From contig NZ_JARAJZ010000004.1 of the NCBI RefSeq assembly GCF_028765345.1, forward strand, positions 62,001 to 126,000: DNA of 64,000 nucleotides, in the 5' to 3' direction. The notes beneath the pieces were generated by a model that did no database searches, had not been told where the DNA came from, and saw nothing but the letters and a program-made list of their open reading frames with translations. The position numbers were made by a program, and so were the translations under genes. The stretch's first letter is position 1, and every line of letters begins with the position of its first letter. The DNA comes from Sporolactobacillus sp. CQH2019 (lineage in GTDB: Bacteria > Bacillota > Bacilli > Bacillales > Sporolactobacillaceae). Below, piece by piece: positions 1 to 8,558 of this stretch.

Positions 1-362
1 AAAACATCGAGAAAGCCGAGCAGGACGATTAACGCGACCACCATCGGAAAGACGCAGGCAACCAGCGCCGTCAGCAGACCGCCGATCCCCTTCAGCTTCC
101 AGCCGATATAACCGGCCAGTTTCGTATTGATCGGACCCGGCAGTGCATTGGCTATAGCCACAATATCGCCGAATTCCTCGAGAGCCATCCACTTGTACTT
201 TTTGACAACCTCGGCCTCAATCAGCGGAATCCCCGAAGGACCGCCGCCGAAGCTCAAAATGCTTGAACGGAAAAAGGCAATGAAAATATCTGAATAGTGA
301 GCCCGAGGGCCTCCTTTTGCCGCCGCCCGCTTTCCCCGGCCGTCCTTTTCTATCTGCGCCAT
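1..362 (-). CDS. chrA: chromate transporter (CHR family), N-terminal part
   Basis: This gene is cut by the window edge; only about the first 120 residues are present. Translation of the minus strand gives a basic leader, then FRSSILSFGGGPSGIPLIE, a WMALEEFGDIVAIANALPGP stretch and a hydrophobic segment running off the edge. The SFGGG loop and the NALPGP motif are hallmarks of the chromate ion transporter family, membrane proteins that export chromate or exchange it for sulfate. The ATG at 362 has an AAAGG Shine-Dalgarno eight bases upstream. A second ATG at 383 in the same frame has none, so 362 is preferred. The substrate is inferred from the family only; many CHR homologues have no proven chromate role. 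Confidence 0.8.
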   Translation of the reverse strand, partial: MAQIEKDGRGKRAAAKGGPRAHYSDIFIAFFRSSILSFGGGPSGIPLIEAEVVKKYKWMALEEFGDIVAIANALPGPINTKLAGYIGWKLKGIGGLLTALVACVFPMVVALIVLLGFLDV

Positions 363-760
363 CCAATCGACCTTTCTGTTCATATGTCTTCTGCTGCTTT
401 TTTGTCTGAATACTTATTTTAAAACACCATTTATTAAGTTCATACCTTTTCAGGCAAACATTTTTTTAACTTTTTAACAGCCGGCAGTGTGCGGTCCCCG
501 CTCAGACTGAACTTCAGATTGTGATCGGACAGCATCGAAAAAGAACCTTTTCAGCGCCGTCTGTCTCTTCCGGACTGTTTGTATTATCCAAAGTTAAGGA
601 GCGGTTTCTGCAGAACACTCCGCACCTCGTCAGTCGTTCGTACGTTACATGAATACAAGATCTTCAACTTCGCCTATAACGGCGGGGGATGCTTAAATTA
701 TTTCCATGCGACGGGACAGGCTATTGGGAACCGATGCTCGGTATTTGTTCAGTTCCGGGA
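363..760. other. intergenic region between chrA and ywrD
   Basis: About 400 bases separate the divergently spaced end of ywrD and the start of chrA. The part near 410-470 is AT-rich and probably holds the chrA promoter, but I see no hexamer pair good enough to name. No convincing terminator for ywrD was found. Plus-strand reading frames starting near 579 and 689 lack Shine-Dalgarno sites and mostly overlap ywrD. Confidence 0.4.
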
Positions 761-2371
761 TCACCATGCGGCGATCATCCCGTCGGCCCGCGATTCCGTG
801 CCCCCTGTCAGGACACCGGTATCGTTGTTCCGCCAGATAATCTGTCCGCGGCCGAAGGAACCCGGATCGAGAGCGACTTCAATGTGATGCCCGCGTCTTG
901 CCAGCGCACGGGCGATCGAATTAGGAAAATCCGGCTCAACGATGACCTTTTTCCCGCTTATCCACTGCCACCGCGGCGCATCAAGCGCAGCCTGGGGATG
1001 AAGATGAAAGTCGATCGTGTTTGTAATCACCTGCAGATGGCCCTGAGGCTGCATGTACCCTCCCATGACGCCAAACGGGCCGACTGGTTTCCCGGCCCGG
1101 GTAAGGAAACCCGGAATGATGGTGTGGTACGTCTTTTTCCCCGGAGCAAGTGCATTGGCATCCGTTTCATTCAGCGAAAAAGTATGACCGCGATTTTGAA
1201 GCGATATACCGGTTTCCGGGATGACGACGCCTGATCCGAAGCCTTTGTAATTGCTCTGAATGAATGAAACCATGTTGCCTTCCCCGTCGGCCGCCGCAAT
1301 ATAGACTGTCCCGCCCTGCGGAAGCGTCCCGGCTGCCGGCTCAAGCGCCTCAGTCCTTATCAGCTCGGAGCGTTTTCGCGCATATTCCTCCGACAGAAGA
1401 TAAGAAACTTCATCTGTCATGCATCGGGGATCCGTAATGTATTTTTTACCATCTGAGAAAGCAAGTTTCAAAGCCTCAATCAGTTTATGGCTTGTATTTG
1501 CAGATTCCCTGAAGTTCAGGTCAAAGTTTTTAAGAATGTTCAGTGCGATCAGTGCAATAAGGCCCTGACCGTTCGGCGGCATCTCCCAAACATCGTAGCC
1601 GCGATAATTGACCGAGATCGGATCCACCCATTGCGGCCGATAATCCTCAAGATCGCTCTTTCTGATAAAGCCCCCGTGTTCTGTCGAAAAACGGTCAATT
1701 CGTTCTGCAAGATCACCCTTGTAAAAGGCTTCTGCCCGTGTTTCGGCAATTTTTTGCAGCGTTGCGGCCATTGCCGGAGAGGACCACATCTCTCCGGCCC
1801 GGGGCGCGCGGCTGTCCGGCGCAAACGTGTCAAACCACGGCTTGAACAGCGGGTCGGCCGGCTTTTCATGAAAGCGCCGATAGGCTGTCTCCCAGTTCTT
1901 TGCCACAATGGGAGACAGCGGAAAGCCATTTTTTGCATAGTTGATTGCAGGTTCCAAAAGGTCTGCAAACGGAAGCCTGCCGAAACGGCGGGAACATTCC
2001 GCCCATGCTGCCGGTGCACCCGGAACCATAACCGGTTCAAAACCATGCACGGGCATTGCATCATAGCCTCTTTTTCTGACCGCGTCGATCGATATTGACT
2101 GCGGAGCGACCCCGCTCGCATTCAGGCCGTGTAATTTCCCCTCTGTCCAGATCAGTGCAAACGCGTCGCTTCCGATCCCGTTCGATGTCGGTTCAAGAAC
2201 CGTCAAACTGGCTGCCGTCGCAACGGCGGCATCGATCGCATTCCCGCCTCGTCTTAATATATCCAGCCCGGCCTGCGCCGCAAGCGGCTGTGCCGTCGCC
2301 ACCATGCCTTTCCGTGCAAAGACCGGTGTCCTGCGAACCTGATAAGGAAAATCCTGATAATCGAAGTGCAA
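761..2371 (-). CDS. ywrD: gamma-glutamyltransferase family hydrolase (YwrD-like)
   Basis: A 536-residue member of the gamma-glutamyltranspeptidase (Ntn-hydrolase) family, closest in my memory to B. subtilis YwrD. The family is made as a precursor that cuts itself in front of a threonine, and this threonine then cleaves gamma-glutamyl bonds. Here the likely nucleophile is Thr355 in QGGTVYIAAADGEGN. The N-terminal MVATAQPLAAQAGLDILRRGGNAIDAAVA block and the C-terminal GPFGVMGGYMQPQGH glycine-rich loop also fit. There is no signal peptide, so the protein is probably cytoplasmic, unlike secreted Ggt. The start is a TTG with a GGGGG Shine-Dalgarno eight bases upstream. A good promoter lies just upstream. 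The true substrate (glutathione, polyglutamate fragment or other gamma-glutamyl compound) cannot be read from sequence. Confidence 0.88.
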   Translation of the reverse strand: MHFDYQDFPYQVRRTPVFARKGMVATAQPLAAQAGLDILRRGGNAIDAAVATAASLTVLEPTSNGIGSDAFALIWTEGKLHGLNASGVAPQSISIDAVRKRGYDAMPVHGFEPVMVPGAPAAWAECSRRFGRLPFADLLEPAINYAKNGFPLSPIVAKNWETAYRRFHEKPADPLFKPWFDTFAPDSRAPRAGEMWSSPAMAATLQKIAETRAEAFYKGDLAERIDRFSTEHGGFIRKSDLEDYRPQWVDPISVNYRGYDVWEMPPNGQGLIALIALNILKNFDLNFRESANTSHKLIEALKLAFSDGKKYITDPRCMTDEVSYLLSEEYARKRSELIRTEALEPAAGTLPQGGTVYIAAADGEGNMVSFIQSNYKGFGSGVVIPETGISLQNRGHTFSLNETDANALAPGKKTYHTIIPGFLTRAGKPVGPFGVMGGYMQPQGHLQVITNTIDFHLHPQAALDAPRWQWISGKKVIVEPDFPNSIARALARRGHHIEVALDPGSFGRGQIIWRNNDTGVLTGGTESRADGMIAAW

Positions 2372-2422
2372 TTGAACTGCCCCCTGTCTCCCTTTTGTTT
2401 TTTCGAATTAACCTTATTTTAA

Positions 2423-2451
2423 ATTATAATAGCGAAAAATCTTTGAAACAA
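2423..2451 (-). promoter_or_regulatory. sigma-A-type promoter of ywrD
   Basis: On the minus strand TTGTTT is followed by 17 bases and a perfect TATAAT, about 50 bases upstream of the TTG start of ywrD. Spacing and position fit a vegetative promoter. Confidence 0.65.
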
Positions 2452-2694
2452 TGATAACCTCGGTCAACAGTTGCTGCTGTATTCCGGAACTTCATCATGG
2501 ACACTGCCTTTGTTCCTCATCAGGCGGCCGATCGGTTCTTTATCGCTGTTTATAACAGATACACCCTAAGCTCGTTTTGCATTGCGGCAGCGATCCGGCA
2601 CAACGGTCCGGATTTCCCGATGCAAAAAGGACACCGCATTGTCCGGCCTTCAAAAGTCGGACCATCAGGCAGCGAAGGGAGTGTAAAAAAAATA

Positions 2695-3414
2695 GGTATC
2701 CCCTCAACTCATGTATCCAGCCGGGCCGCGGCGTGAAAATGCCATCGGTTCCTCTGAAAAGCGATCGATTTGCACGGACGGCAGTCTATTCCTCCGAATG
2801 TTCATGCAAACAGCGGTGCATTCCTCTGAAGGGAGATATCCTGCGTTACATGGGCGGAAACGCCTGATCTTTTTTCGGACCGCTGCGTACTCCTGCAAGT
2901 CGGGATGAAAATCGCCGGGAAACGAGAATGTATCATCAGTAAAAGTGAAAAATATCTACAGTTCAGCGTGAAAAACCGACAGTAATCGGATTGAAATCAA
3001 TAAGAGTGAATAATCGGCCGGTTTGGGTATCCTTCCGGCCGGATTTCGGGTTCTATCGGCCAATTCCCGGTCCCTTCCGGCCGAATTCAGCGTTCTATCG
3101 GCCGAATTCGCACCCCTTCCGGCCAAATTCAAGGTTCTTCCGGCCGAATTCGCACCCCTTCCGGCCAAATTCAAGGTTCTTCCGGCCGAATTCGCACCCC
3201 TTCCGGCCGAATTCAGCGTTCTATCGGCCGAATTCGCACCCCTTCCGGCCGAATTCCGGGTTCTATCGGCCGGGTTCCGGTGTTAGGCACAGTTTTTCGG
3301 TCGGCGCAGAAGTTTATTAATCGCCGAAATGCTCTGTTTCCAAGAGATTATGGTTTCAGAAGGGGTCGATCATCAATCGACGCCGCAGCAGAATGATGAG
3401 CTGAGGGGATATCC
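2695..3414 (+). mobile_element. repeat element A: terminal inverted repeats, conserved ends, 21-bp tandem array
   Basis: A 720-base non-coding element. Its left end GGTATCCCCTCAACTCAT is matched by the reverse complement of its right end, GGATATCCCCTCAGCTCAT. The first 300 bases align with elements B (19169) and C (52720), with shared blocks such as GTATCCAGCCGG, GAAAAGCGA, TCCTGTAAA-like and CAGTAATCGG. The middle is an array of thirteen 21-bp units. The last 130 bases, including TTTATTAATCGCCG and GAGATTATGGTTTCAGAA, align with the end of element B. No transposase or other protein is recognisable, so this looks like a non-autonomous, MITE-like element or an old structural repeat. Its right end touches the terminator of spoIIQ. 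Confidence 0.7.
3011..3283 (+). repeat. array A: 13 tandem units of exactly 21 bp
   Basis: Thirteen consecutive units of exactly 21 bp. Most begin CTTCCGGCC or CTATCGGCC and continue with A/GAATTC and a short variable tail (GCACCC, AAGGTT, AGCGTT). The two unit types roughly alternate. The period equals two turns of B-DNA, so the CGGCC cores lie on one face of the helix. Several frames stay open across the array (giving heptapeptide repeats such as FRPNSHP), which follows automatically from a period divisible by three and does not show coding. Confidence 0.93.
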
Positions 3415-3416
3415 GT

Positions 3417-3470
3417 AAAATAAAAAATGGGGCTGTTCCATCATCGAAAAATCGATGATGGAACAGCCCC
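3417..3470 (-). terminator. rho-independent terminator of spoIIQ
   Basis: A perfect 19-bp inverted repeat (GGGGCTGTTCCATCATCGA and its complement, loop AAAA) spans 3429-3470. Read on the minus strand it is followed by a T-rich run. It lies downstream of the spoIIQ stop and directly beside the right end of element A. Confidence 0.85.
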
Positions 3471-3609
3471 ATCTAAATTCCTAATTCCAGTCCCGGTCCG
3501 CGGGCTGCTTAATCAAAAGGCCTATGGAACAGCCTCCGGATTTGATTGTCTACGGCATTTCCCGCAGCCGGATTTTCTCAAAAAACGCTGCTTTGCGTCC
3601 AGTCATTTG

Positions 3610-4362
3610 TTATTGGCCGTTTGTTCCGGTGCCTGCCTGATCCGCGTTTGTTGATTGCGCAGCGGACGACGGGGCTTTCACATCAGTCGTTCCTTTAGCC
3701 ATATAGGCTTCCGGACTGACCGGTGCATCGTTTTTGCGGATTTCAAAATGCAGATGGGTCCCGATGCTTTTGTTGAATGCTTCCGTACCGGCCGTACCGA
3801 TTGTTTCGCCCTGAGCAACCTGCTGTCCAAGCGATACGTTGATCGACGCCAGGCTCTGGTAAAGGGTTTCAACTCCATTGCTGTGTTTGATCGTTACCAC
3901 ATAGCCGAGAAGGCTGTCTTTTTTCGCCTCCGTCACTTTTCCGCTCATCGCCGCCGTTACCGTAAACGCTTTTCCATCTTTCGCTCCAATGTTGATGCCC
4001 GTATTTTGGACGTAAGTTTGATCATAGTTTACGAGAGCGGCTTGCTGTTCCTGCTGCGATCCGTTGACATCATAGTAAGGCTGAATGACTTTTGTGTCCG
4101 CCTGGACGGCCGGCCATTCAAATACTTCGGCAGTGGCGGCCGCCGGCGCAGCCGGCTTGTCCTGATTAAATACAACCTGGTTTTCTTCCTTCTGATTCTT
4201 TGCCTGCTCCGTGCCCAGTACCTGAAACAGGAGCATGCCTGTTATAACCAGAGAAGCCGCGCCAAGATATAAGGCAGGATAGAACCAGCGCCGTTTTGCT
4301 AGTTTGCGAAGACCGGTCAGCTCTTTCTCCTGTGAATTCTTTTGATTCTTGTCTTCTGTCAT
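3610..4362 (-). CDS. spoIIQ: SpoIIQ, forespore engulfment/channel protein with degenerate LytM domain
   Basis: A 250-residue bitopic protein made in the forespore. It binds SpoIIIAH across the two membranes to anchor engulfment and build the mother cell-forespore channel. A short basic N-terminus precedes one membrane span at about 28-50. A linker follows, then an M23/LytM-like domain at about 115-215. The metal-binding triad is incomplete: the usual HxxxD motif is replaced by N120-TGI-N124, while GTHLHFEIRK (His203, His205) is kept. B. subtilis SpoIIQ is likewise non-canonical, so a scaffold role is expected here. The tail from 225 is low complexity. GAGGTGA lies six bases before the ATG. 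A sigma-F-like promoter lies at 4382-4411, and spoIID is the next gene upstream, the usual synteny. Confidence 0.92.
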   Translation of the reverse strand: MTEDKNQKNSQEKELTGLRKLAKRRWFYPALYLGAASLVITGMLLFQVLGTEQAKNQKEENQVVFNQDKPAAPAAATAEVFEWPAVQADTKVIQPYYDVNGSQQEQQAALVNYDQTYVQNTGINIGAKDGKAFTVTAAMSGKVTEAKKDSLLGYVVTIKHSNGVETLYQSLASINVSLGQQVAQGETIGTAGTEAFNKSIGTHLHFEIRKNDAPVSPEAYMAKGTTDVKAPSSAAQSTNADQAGTGTNGQ

Positions 4363-4381
4363 CTTGCATCACCTCAGCAAT

Positions 4382-4411
4382 CATTGTGATCAGATTGCGG
4401 GCGATCTATAC
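4382..4411 (-). promoter_or_regulatory. sigma-F-like promoter of spoIIQ
   Basis: On the minus strand GTATA is separated by exactly 15 bases from GATCACAATG, about 20-50 bases upstream of the spoIIQ start. The -35 fits the sigma-F consensus GywTA. The -10 is partly consensus but nearly identical to the element in front of spoIIR (GACTACAATG, also 15 bases from GTTTA at 24078-24107). spoIIQ and spoIIR are sigma-F genes in B. subtilis. Confidence 0.7.
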
Positions 4412-4559
4412 ATCGGCAATGAAAAAATGCCGATTTTTTTCAGAAAAATCGGCTATTTCTTTAAAAAAGCAAAATTTGTTTCCTATTTTCCGAGATTTGG
4501 TCCCCTATTCGAACCGTTTTCCCGAATTTCTTTAAACAATCATGCCTCTTTGCTGTGAT

Positions 4560-5552
4560 TTAATTTATGGCAACAGCATGATCGGCGGTCACGGTCATCC
4601 GGCTGATCGAGGTCCCCCGATAGTAGTATGCGGCAATCTGAGCGGCATTCTTTCCTTCTCCCGCCATTCCATCGGCTCCGTACTGGCTCATGCCGACGTC
4701 GTGCCCGCTGCCGCTCATGGTCGCAATAATCCGGCCGCCGTTCCGGATCAGCTGAAAGTCGGTAGAAGCAAGATTCAATTTTTCACGTATCTCTCTTCCC
4801 GTAAAGTCACGGCCGGCGATCCGGTAAACAGCAATGTGATGAGTCGCCGTTCGCCGGATTACTTTGCCGAGTTCACCGCTTCCGCCGCCCGGTTTAACAT
4901 GAAGAGCATGTTCTACTTCGGCAGCGGCGAGCGTTTTTTCGGTTTTATATTTCGGAGAAAGTTTATCCCATGGACTCGGCACGGACCTCAGATAGGGAAC
5001 GTCCGCCGTCCAATAGTCGGCAGCGTTTTCCGTCTGTCCGTTACTTGTCGAGAAAAAAACAGGGGTAATCAGTTTTCCCCGGTAGGTGATGACCTCATTT
5101 TCCGTCTGTGACACGGCCGCTTCGACTTTTGCCATTCTCCGCCCGTAATCCTTTCCCCATATCTTTTCCAGATCTTGACGGCTCTTATACACCTGATTCT
5201 GTACGGTATCCGTCACCGCGGCAGTCGGGTTATCGATTATCCGTCCTATAATATAGGTGCGTGCCGCAAGGGCCTGCGCCTTCAGTGCTTCGAGATGAAA
5301 AGTCGCCGGCATTTCCGAAGCGACCACTCCGGCCAGGTAGTCATCAAGCGCAACATGATCGGTCTTTCCCTGTGCCGACCGGTAAACGGCGACAGTGACA
5401 GCCGGGGGCCGGTCCTTTTCGACGACTGCCTGCGGCAGAGCCTTCCCCGCCTGCTGCCGGCCGCTGTTTTGCGAAAAGAGCAGAACGATGGCGGCTGGAA
5501 CAGCCATGGCAGCTAGAGAAAAAAGGAACAGCAGTGCGGCGGCTTTCTTCAT
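4560..5552 (-). CDS. spoIID: SpoIID, peptidoglycan lytic transglycosylase of engulfment
   Basis: A 330-residue SpoIID/LytB-family protein. With SpoIIM and SpoIIP it forms the mother-cell complex that remodels septal peptidoglycan during engulfment. SpoIID cleaves glycan strands that SpoIIP has stripped of stem peptides. A signal-anchor segment spans about 4-27. The conserved block YLAGVVASEMPATFHLEALKAQ is split here only by my citing it: YLAGVVASEMPA, then EALKAQALAARTY near residue 100. Glu80 of SEMPA is the candidate catalytic acid. The C-terminal GSGHDVGMSQYGADGMA motif near 285 is diagnostic. It lies between murA1 and spoIIQ as in B. subtilis. The upstream region has a weak sigma-E-like CATAGAAAT, too poor to call. 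Confidence 0.95.
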   Translation of the reverse strand: MKKAAALLFLFSLAAMAVPAAIVLLFSQNSGRQQAGKALPQAVVEKDRPPAVTVAVYRSAQGKTDHVALDDYLAGVVASEMPATFHLEALKAQALAARTYIIGRIIDNPTAAVTDTVQNQVYKSRQDLEKIWGKDYGRRMAKVEAAVSQTENEVITYRGKLITPVFFSTSNGQTENAADYWTADVPYLRSVPSPWDKLSPKYKTEKTLAAAEVEHALHVKPGGGSGELGKVIRRTATHHIAVYRIAGRDFTGREIREKLNLASTDFQLIRNGGRIIATMSGSGHDVGMSQYGADGMAGEGKNAAQIAAYYYRGTSISRMTVTADHAVAIN

Positions 5553-5930
5553 ATTCTGACCTCCAACACATTTTTACCCTATTTCTATGCCTGTCCGGCC
5601 CCTCATAGAACTTAAGAGGGCAAACCCGGCAGCCGCTCTGCACCCTTCAACGTCGGATCGGGAGCCTCGCTTTTTATTGACGAATCCGGTCTAAATAAAT
5701 TTAGGAGGCATATAATGCTGAGTGGGCAGAGCCCGCCGCCGTTACAAAAACTTCGGCATCTTCTTTGCTCATATACGGCGGTCTATCGGCTTAAAAGGCT
5801 ATGTTCTCCTTCGACAGCCGATAAAAATCCCGGCAACAATCAACATTTCACTGCTAACGGCCGATATATGTATGGAGGATTGATATTTCAGACGATAGTC
5901 GTACTGCGTGAGCCCCGTTTTATCTTGGGG
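5553..5930. other. intergenic region spoIID-murA1
   Basis: This stretch should hold the spoIID promoter. A 7-bp inverted repeat TATCGGC...GCCGATA lies at about 5784-5822. A plus-strand frame at 5715-5933 has a very good Shine-Dalgarno (AGGAGG, six bases before ATG), but its 72-residue product looks non-coding and matches nothing I know. Confidence 0.4.
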
Positions 5931-5970
5931 TAAAAAAAAGAGACGCCGGTTTTATCACCGCATCTCCGTC
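5931..5970 (-). terminator. terminator of murA1
   Basis: On the minus strand an imperfect stem (GAGATGCGGTG pairing with CCGGCGTCTC) is followed by a T-rich run. It sits just downstream of the murA1 stop at 5987. Confidence 0.6.
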
Positions 5971-5986
5971 AGATCTTTTGATTTGA

Positions 5987-7321
5987 TTATGCAAATTTCG
6001 GATTGATTCCGATCTGTGTTCCCAGCGGCTCCGCGACAGCCGCTGCGGGCTGTTCCGCTTCTTCAACACGCACGCGTTCAATCTCGGCGCCGAGTGCCCG
6101 CATTTTCCCCGCCAGATCGACGTAACCGCGGTCGATATGGTGCAGGCCATTGACACGTGTATAGCCCTTGGCGGCAAGGCCCGCAATCACAAGCGCCGCT
6201 CCGGCGCGCAGATCGGTAGCCGCTACTTCGGCCCCCTGCAGATCGCACGGAGCGCTGACAATGGCAGAACGGCCGTCAATCTTGATCGAGGCGTTCATCC
6301 TCCGAAATTCTTCGACATGCATAAAACGATTTTCAAATACCGTTTCCGTTATGACGGAGGTTCCGGCTGCTTTAAGAAGCAACGCCATCATCGGCGCCTG
6401 CAGATCCGTCGGGAAACCCGGATGAGGCATTGTCTTAACATCTACAGCCTGCAAATGATCCGTCCCAATGACACGGATACCGCCCAGTTCCTGATCCACT
6501 TCAACGCCCATTTCGCGCAATTTGGCGATCAGAGGGCGCAGCGCATCCGCTTCGGCATTTTCAACCAGTACATTGCCGCCTGTAATGGCTGCGGCAATCA
6601 TGTACGTTCCTGCTTCAATCCGATCGGGCAGAATGGTGTGTTCCGCACCGTGCAGCTGATCAACACCGATGATTCTGATTTTGCTTGTGCCGGCGCCGCT
6701 CACTTTTGCACCCATCGCGTTGAGGTACTGTGCCAGACTGACGATTTCCGGCTCGCATGCCGCATTATCGAGGATTGTTTCGCCTTTTGCCAGCGAGGCC
6801 GCCATAATGATATTTTCTGTGGCGCCGACACTCGGGAAGTCGAGACAGATGATCGAACCCTTCAGTCTTCCGTCGACGCGTGCTTCAATACAGCCGTTCC
6901 CGATCGTCACGTCTGCGCCCATCGCTTCAAACCCTTTAAGATGCTGATCAATCGGCCTGGATCCGATTGCACACCCGCCGGGAAGAGCGATTTTGGCATG
7001 ACCGATCCTTGCCAGGAGAGGACCCATGACAAGAAAAGACGCCCGCATTTTCCGTACATACTCAAAAGGAGCTTCCGTTAATAATTCGGCCACCGCATTG
7101 ACGGTAATCGTTCCGTTTTTATAACTTACCGATGTGTTCAAATAGCGCAAGACTTCGTTTATCGTGTATACATCAGCCAGTTCCGGTACATTATATATTG
7201 TGCTTATGCCTTCGTTTGCCAGCAGCGAAGCGGCAATTACGGGAAGTACAGCGTTTTTCGCGCCTTCAATTTTAACTGAGCCAGAAAGCCGTTTCCCTCC
7301 ACGAACAATAATTTTCTCCAA
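5987..7321 (-). CDS. murA: UDP-N-acetylglucosamine 1-carboxyvinyltransferase 1
   Basis: MurA transfers enolpyruvate from PEP to UDP-GlcNAc, the first committed step of peptidoglycan synthesis. It is the target of fosfomycin. The protein is 444 residues. It has the two-fold EPT domain architecture, the substrate-contacting GAKNA motif near residue 20 and the PEP/fosfomycin cysteine (about Cys117) in GGCAIGSRP. The preferred start is the TTG at 7321, giving MEKIIVRGG, because GGAGGGG lies six bases upstream. The in-frame ATG at 7342 would put that site inside the gene. Neighbours ywmB upstream and spoIID downstream match B. subtilis murAA. A second paralogue lies at 30702-31997. Confidence 0.96.
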   Translation of the reverse strand: MEKIIVRGGKRLSGSVKIEGAKNAVLPVIAASLLANEGISTIYNVPELADVYTINEVLRYLNTSVSYKNGTITVNAVAELLTEAPFEYVRKMRASFLVMGPLLARIGHAKIALPGGCAIGSRPIDQHLKGFEAMGADVTIGNGCIEARVDGRLKGSIICLDFPSVGATENIIMAASLAKGETILDNAACEPEIVSLAQYLNAMGAKVSGAGTSKIRIIGVDQLHGAEHTILPDRIEAGTYMIAAAITGGNVLVENAEADALRPLIAKLREMGVEVDQELGGIRVIGTDHLQAVDVKTMPHPGFPTDLQAPMMALLLKAAGTSVITETVFENRFMHVEEFRRMNASIKIDGRSAIVSAPCDLQGAEVAATDLRAGAALVIAGLAAKGYTRVNGLHHIDRGYVDLAGKMRALGAEIERVRVEEAEQPAAAVAEPLGTQIGINPKFA

Positions 7322-7424
7322 ACTTTTCCCCTCCGCGTCCATTTATCTCTCGCTCGATCCGGAAGTGCCCTCCGTGCTACATCCAGTGCATAGCGGTTCC
7401 GTTTCTTGGAAACCATACTCTACA

Positions 7425-8207
7425 TTAATATTCAACCGTAATGATTGGCGTGCCCAAAGTGATGGCGACACGGCCATCGTCATTTCTTAAAGCCACCTGA
7501 AGATTCATTTTTTGTTTTCCGGAATAAATGCCATCGTTCCATGTCTTAGTATATGCGGATATCGATACAAACGTTTTTTCATCCACTTGTTCAATGGGAA
7601 CAGCTGAAAACAGCTTCAGATAGCGTTCTCCTTCTTCAGATAAGCCAAGACTCATTTTATCACTCCCATGGGCCTTTACACAAGAGAAGAATTGCTCTTG
7701 TCCGCTGAAAATTTCAGCCATATCTTTCTTCATTTGCTGTTCTTGAGCCGGCCACCGGTCCGCCTGAAATGAATGATTTTGGAATTGGTAGAGCAAGGCC
7801 GTTTGCAGACGGCTGCCGACAGGATAAGCAAGATAAGTTATTCTGATTTCCGTTCCTGACGGCTTTGATTTTTTTACGCCTTCCCAGCCTGTGTACTCAT
7901 CCTTTTTCCCGATTTTATGCCAAGCGTAACCGGCAAACTTTCCAGTCATCTGACCGGCCTTTTCCTGAAATTCCCCTTCATTGTCCATGGCCTGCTGTTG
8001 CTCGCGCGCATAGACCGTCCAACTGTCGACTGCTGCGGAACGCTCCTTCAGTGCTTTAACAAACAAAGGAACACGATCCATTGCATCCGTTCGTCCGGTA
8101 AAAGTGCTGTTGTCAGCCGCCTTGCCTGCATAGGTTCCGCTGAAAATCAGCGAAGCGATTAAAAAAGCAGCCAGTGCGAACAATAAGTTCCGAAACATAT
8201 ATTTCAC
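7425..8207 (-). CDS. ywmB: YwmB family protein (DUF1779), probably exported
   Basis: A 260-residue protein with an N-terminal hydrophobic signal segment at about 4-28 (FRNLLFALAAFLIASLIFSG) and a soluble, lysine- and glutamine-rich remainder. It is recognised mainly by position between ywzB and murA and by size. Sequence similarity to YwmB in the middle (TEIRITYLAYP, SLGLSEEGERY) is consistent. No enzymatic motif is visible and the function of the family is unknown. The location next to murA and spoIID is conserved across Bacillales, which suggests an envelope role, but this is inference. Confidence 0.8.
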   Translation of the reverse strand: MKYMFRNLLFALAAFLIASLIFSGTYAGKAADNSTFTGRTDAMDRVPLFVKALKERSAAVDSWTVYAREQQQAMDNEGEFQEKAGQMTGKFAGYAWHKIGKKDEYTGWEGVKKSKPSGTEIRITYLAYPVGSRLQTALLYQFQNHSFQADRWPAQEQQMKKDMAEIFSGQEQFFSCVKAHGSDKMSLGLSEEGERYLKLFSAVPIEQVDEKTFVSISAYTKTWNDGIYSGKQKMNLQVALRNDDGRVAITLGTPIITVEY

Positions 8208-8327
8208 GCCCCTCTCCCTTTTTCAGTATTTCCTTTAGAGAGAGGAAGGTATACTTGGAACTTTTCGTCAGCACAGGCGTTGATTCGCGCCTAATCGGCC
8301 GTTTTTTCCTCCTGCCTCGAGAAATGT

Positions 8328-8558
8328 TCAGCCGTAAATCTTAGGCAGCGTCAGCGACCAGTCTATATAGCTGAGAAAGAACTCGGCTACCGGATAGCTG
8401 ATGGCAATAGCCAGAAGAACATACAGAACTCTCACTTGCGGGCTTTTCGGATGACGAAACAAATCGTCAATTTTGAGGCCTTGGAGCGCCCACCACGTCA
8501 GAACCAGCGTAATCAGATGAACCAGGAGACTGATCAGGGCCTGTAGGCCGACATTCAT
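8328..8558 (-). CDS. ywzB: YwzB family small membrane protein (DUF1146)
   Basis: A 76-residue protein with two predicted membrane segments, LQALISLLVHLITLVLTWWAL at the N-terminus (cited in parts: LISLLVHLITLVLTWW) and VLYVLLAIAISYPVAEFFL at the C-terminus. The family is regularly found just after atpC in Bacillales and has no known function. The ATG at 8558 gives the usual family length and has AGGTG nine bases upstream. A GTG at 8606 in the same frame would add 16 unusual residues and is not preferred. Confidence 0.82.
   Translation of the reverse strand: MNVGLQALISLLVHLITLVLTWWALQGLKIDDLFRHPKSPQVRVLYVLLAIAISYPVAEFFLSYIDWSLTLPKIYG

Noticed and set aside
2641-2690. Small GTCCG/CGGAC hairpin left of element A
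   Set aside because: Only five base pairs and outside the shared element; likely chance in GC-rich DNA.
3011-3320. Open reading frames with heptapeptide repeats (FRPNSHP, LPAEFAP) through array A, and similar ones in arrays B and C
   Set aside because: The 21-bp period keeps several frames open at once. There are no ribosome sites, and the frames in A, B and C encode different peptides.
5715-5933. Plus-strand 72-residue frame with AGGAGG six bases before its ATG
   Set aside because: Good ribosome site, but the product has non-coding-like composition, no family resemblance, and it overlaps an inverted repeat and the murA1 terminator region.
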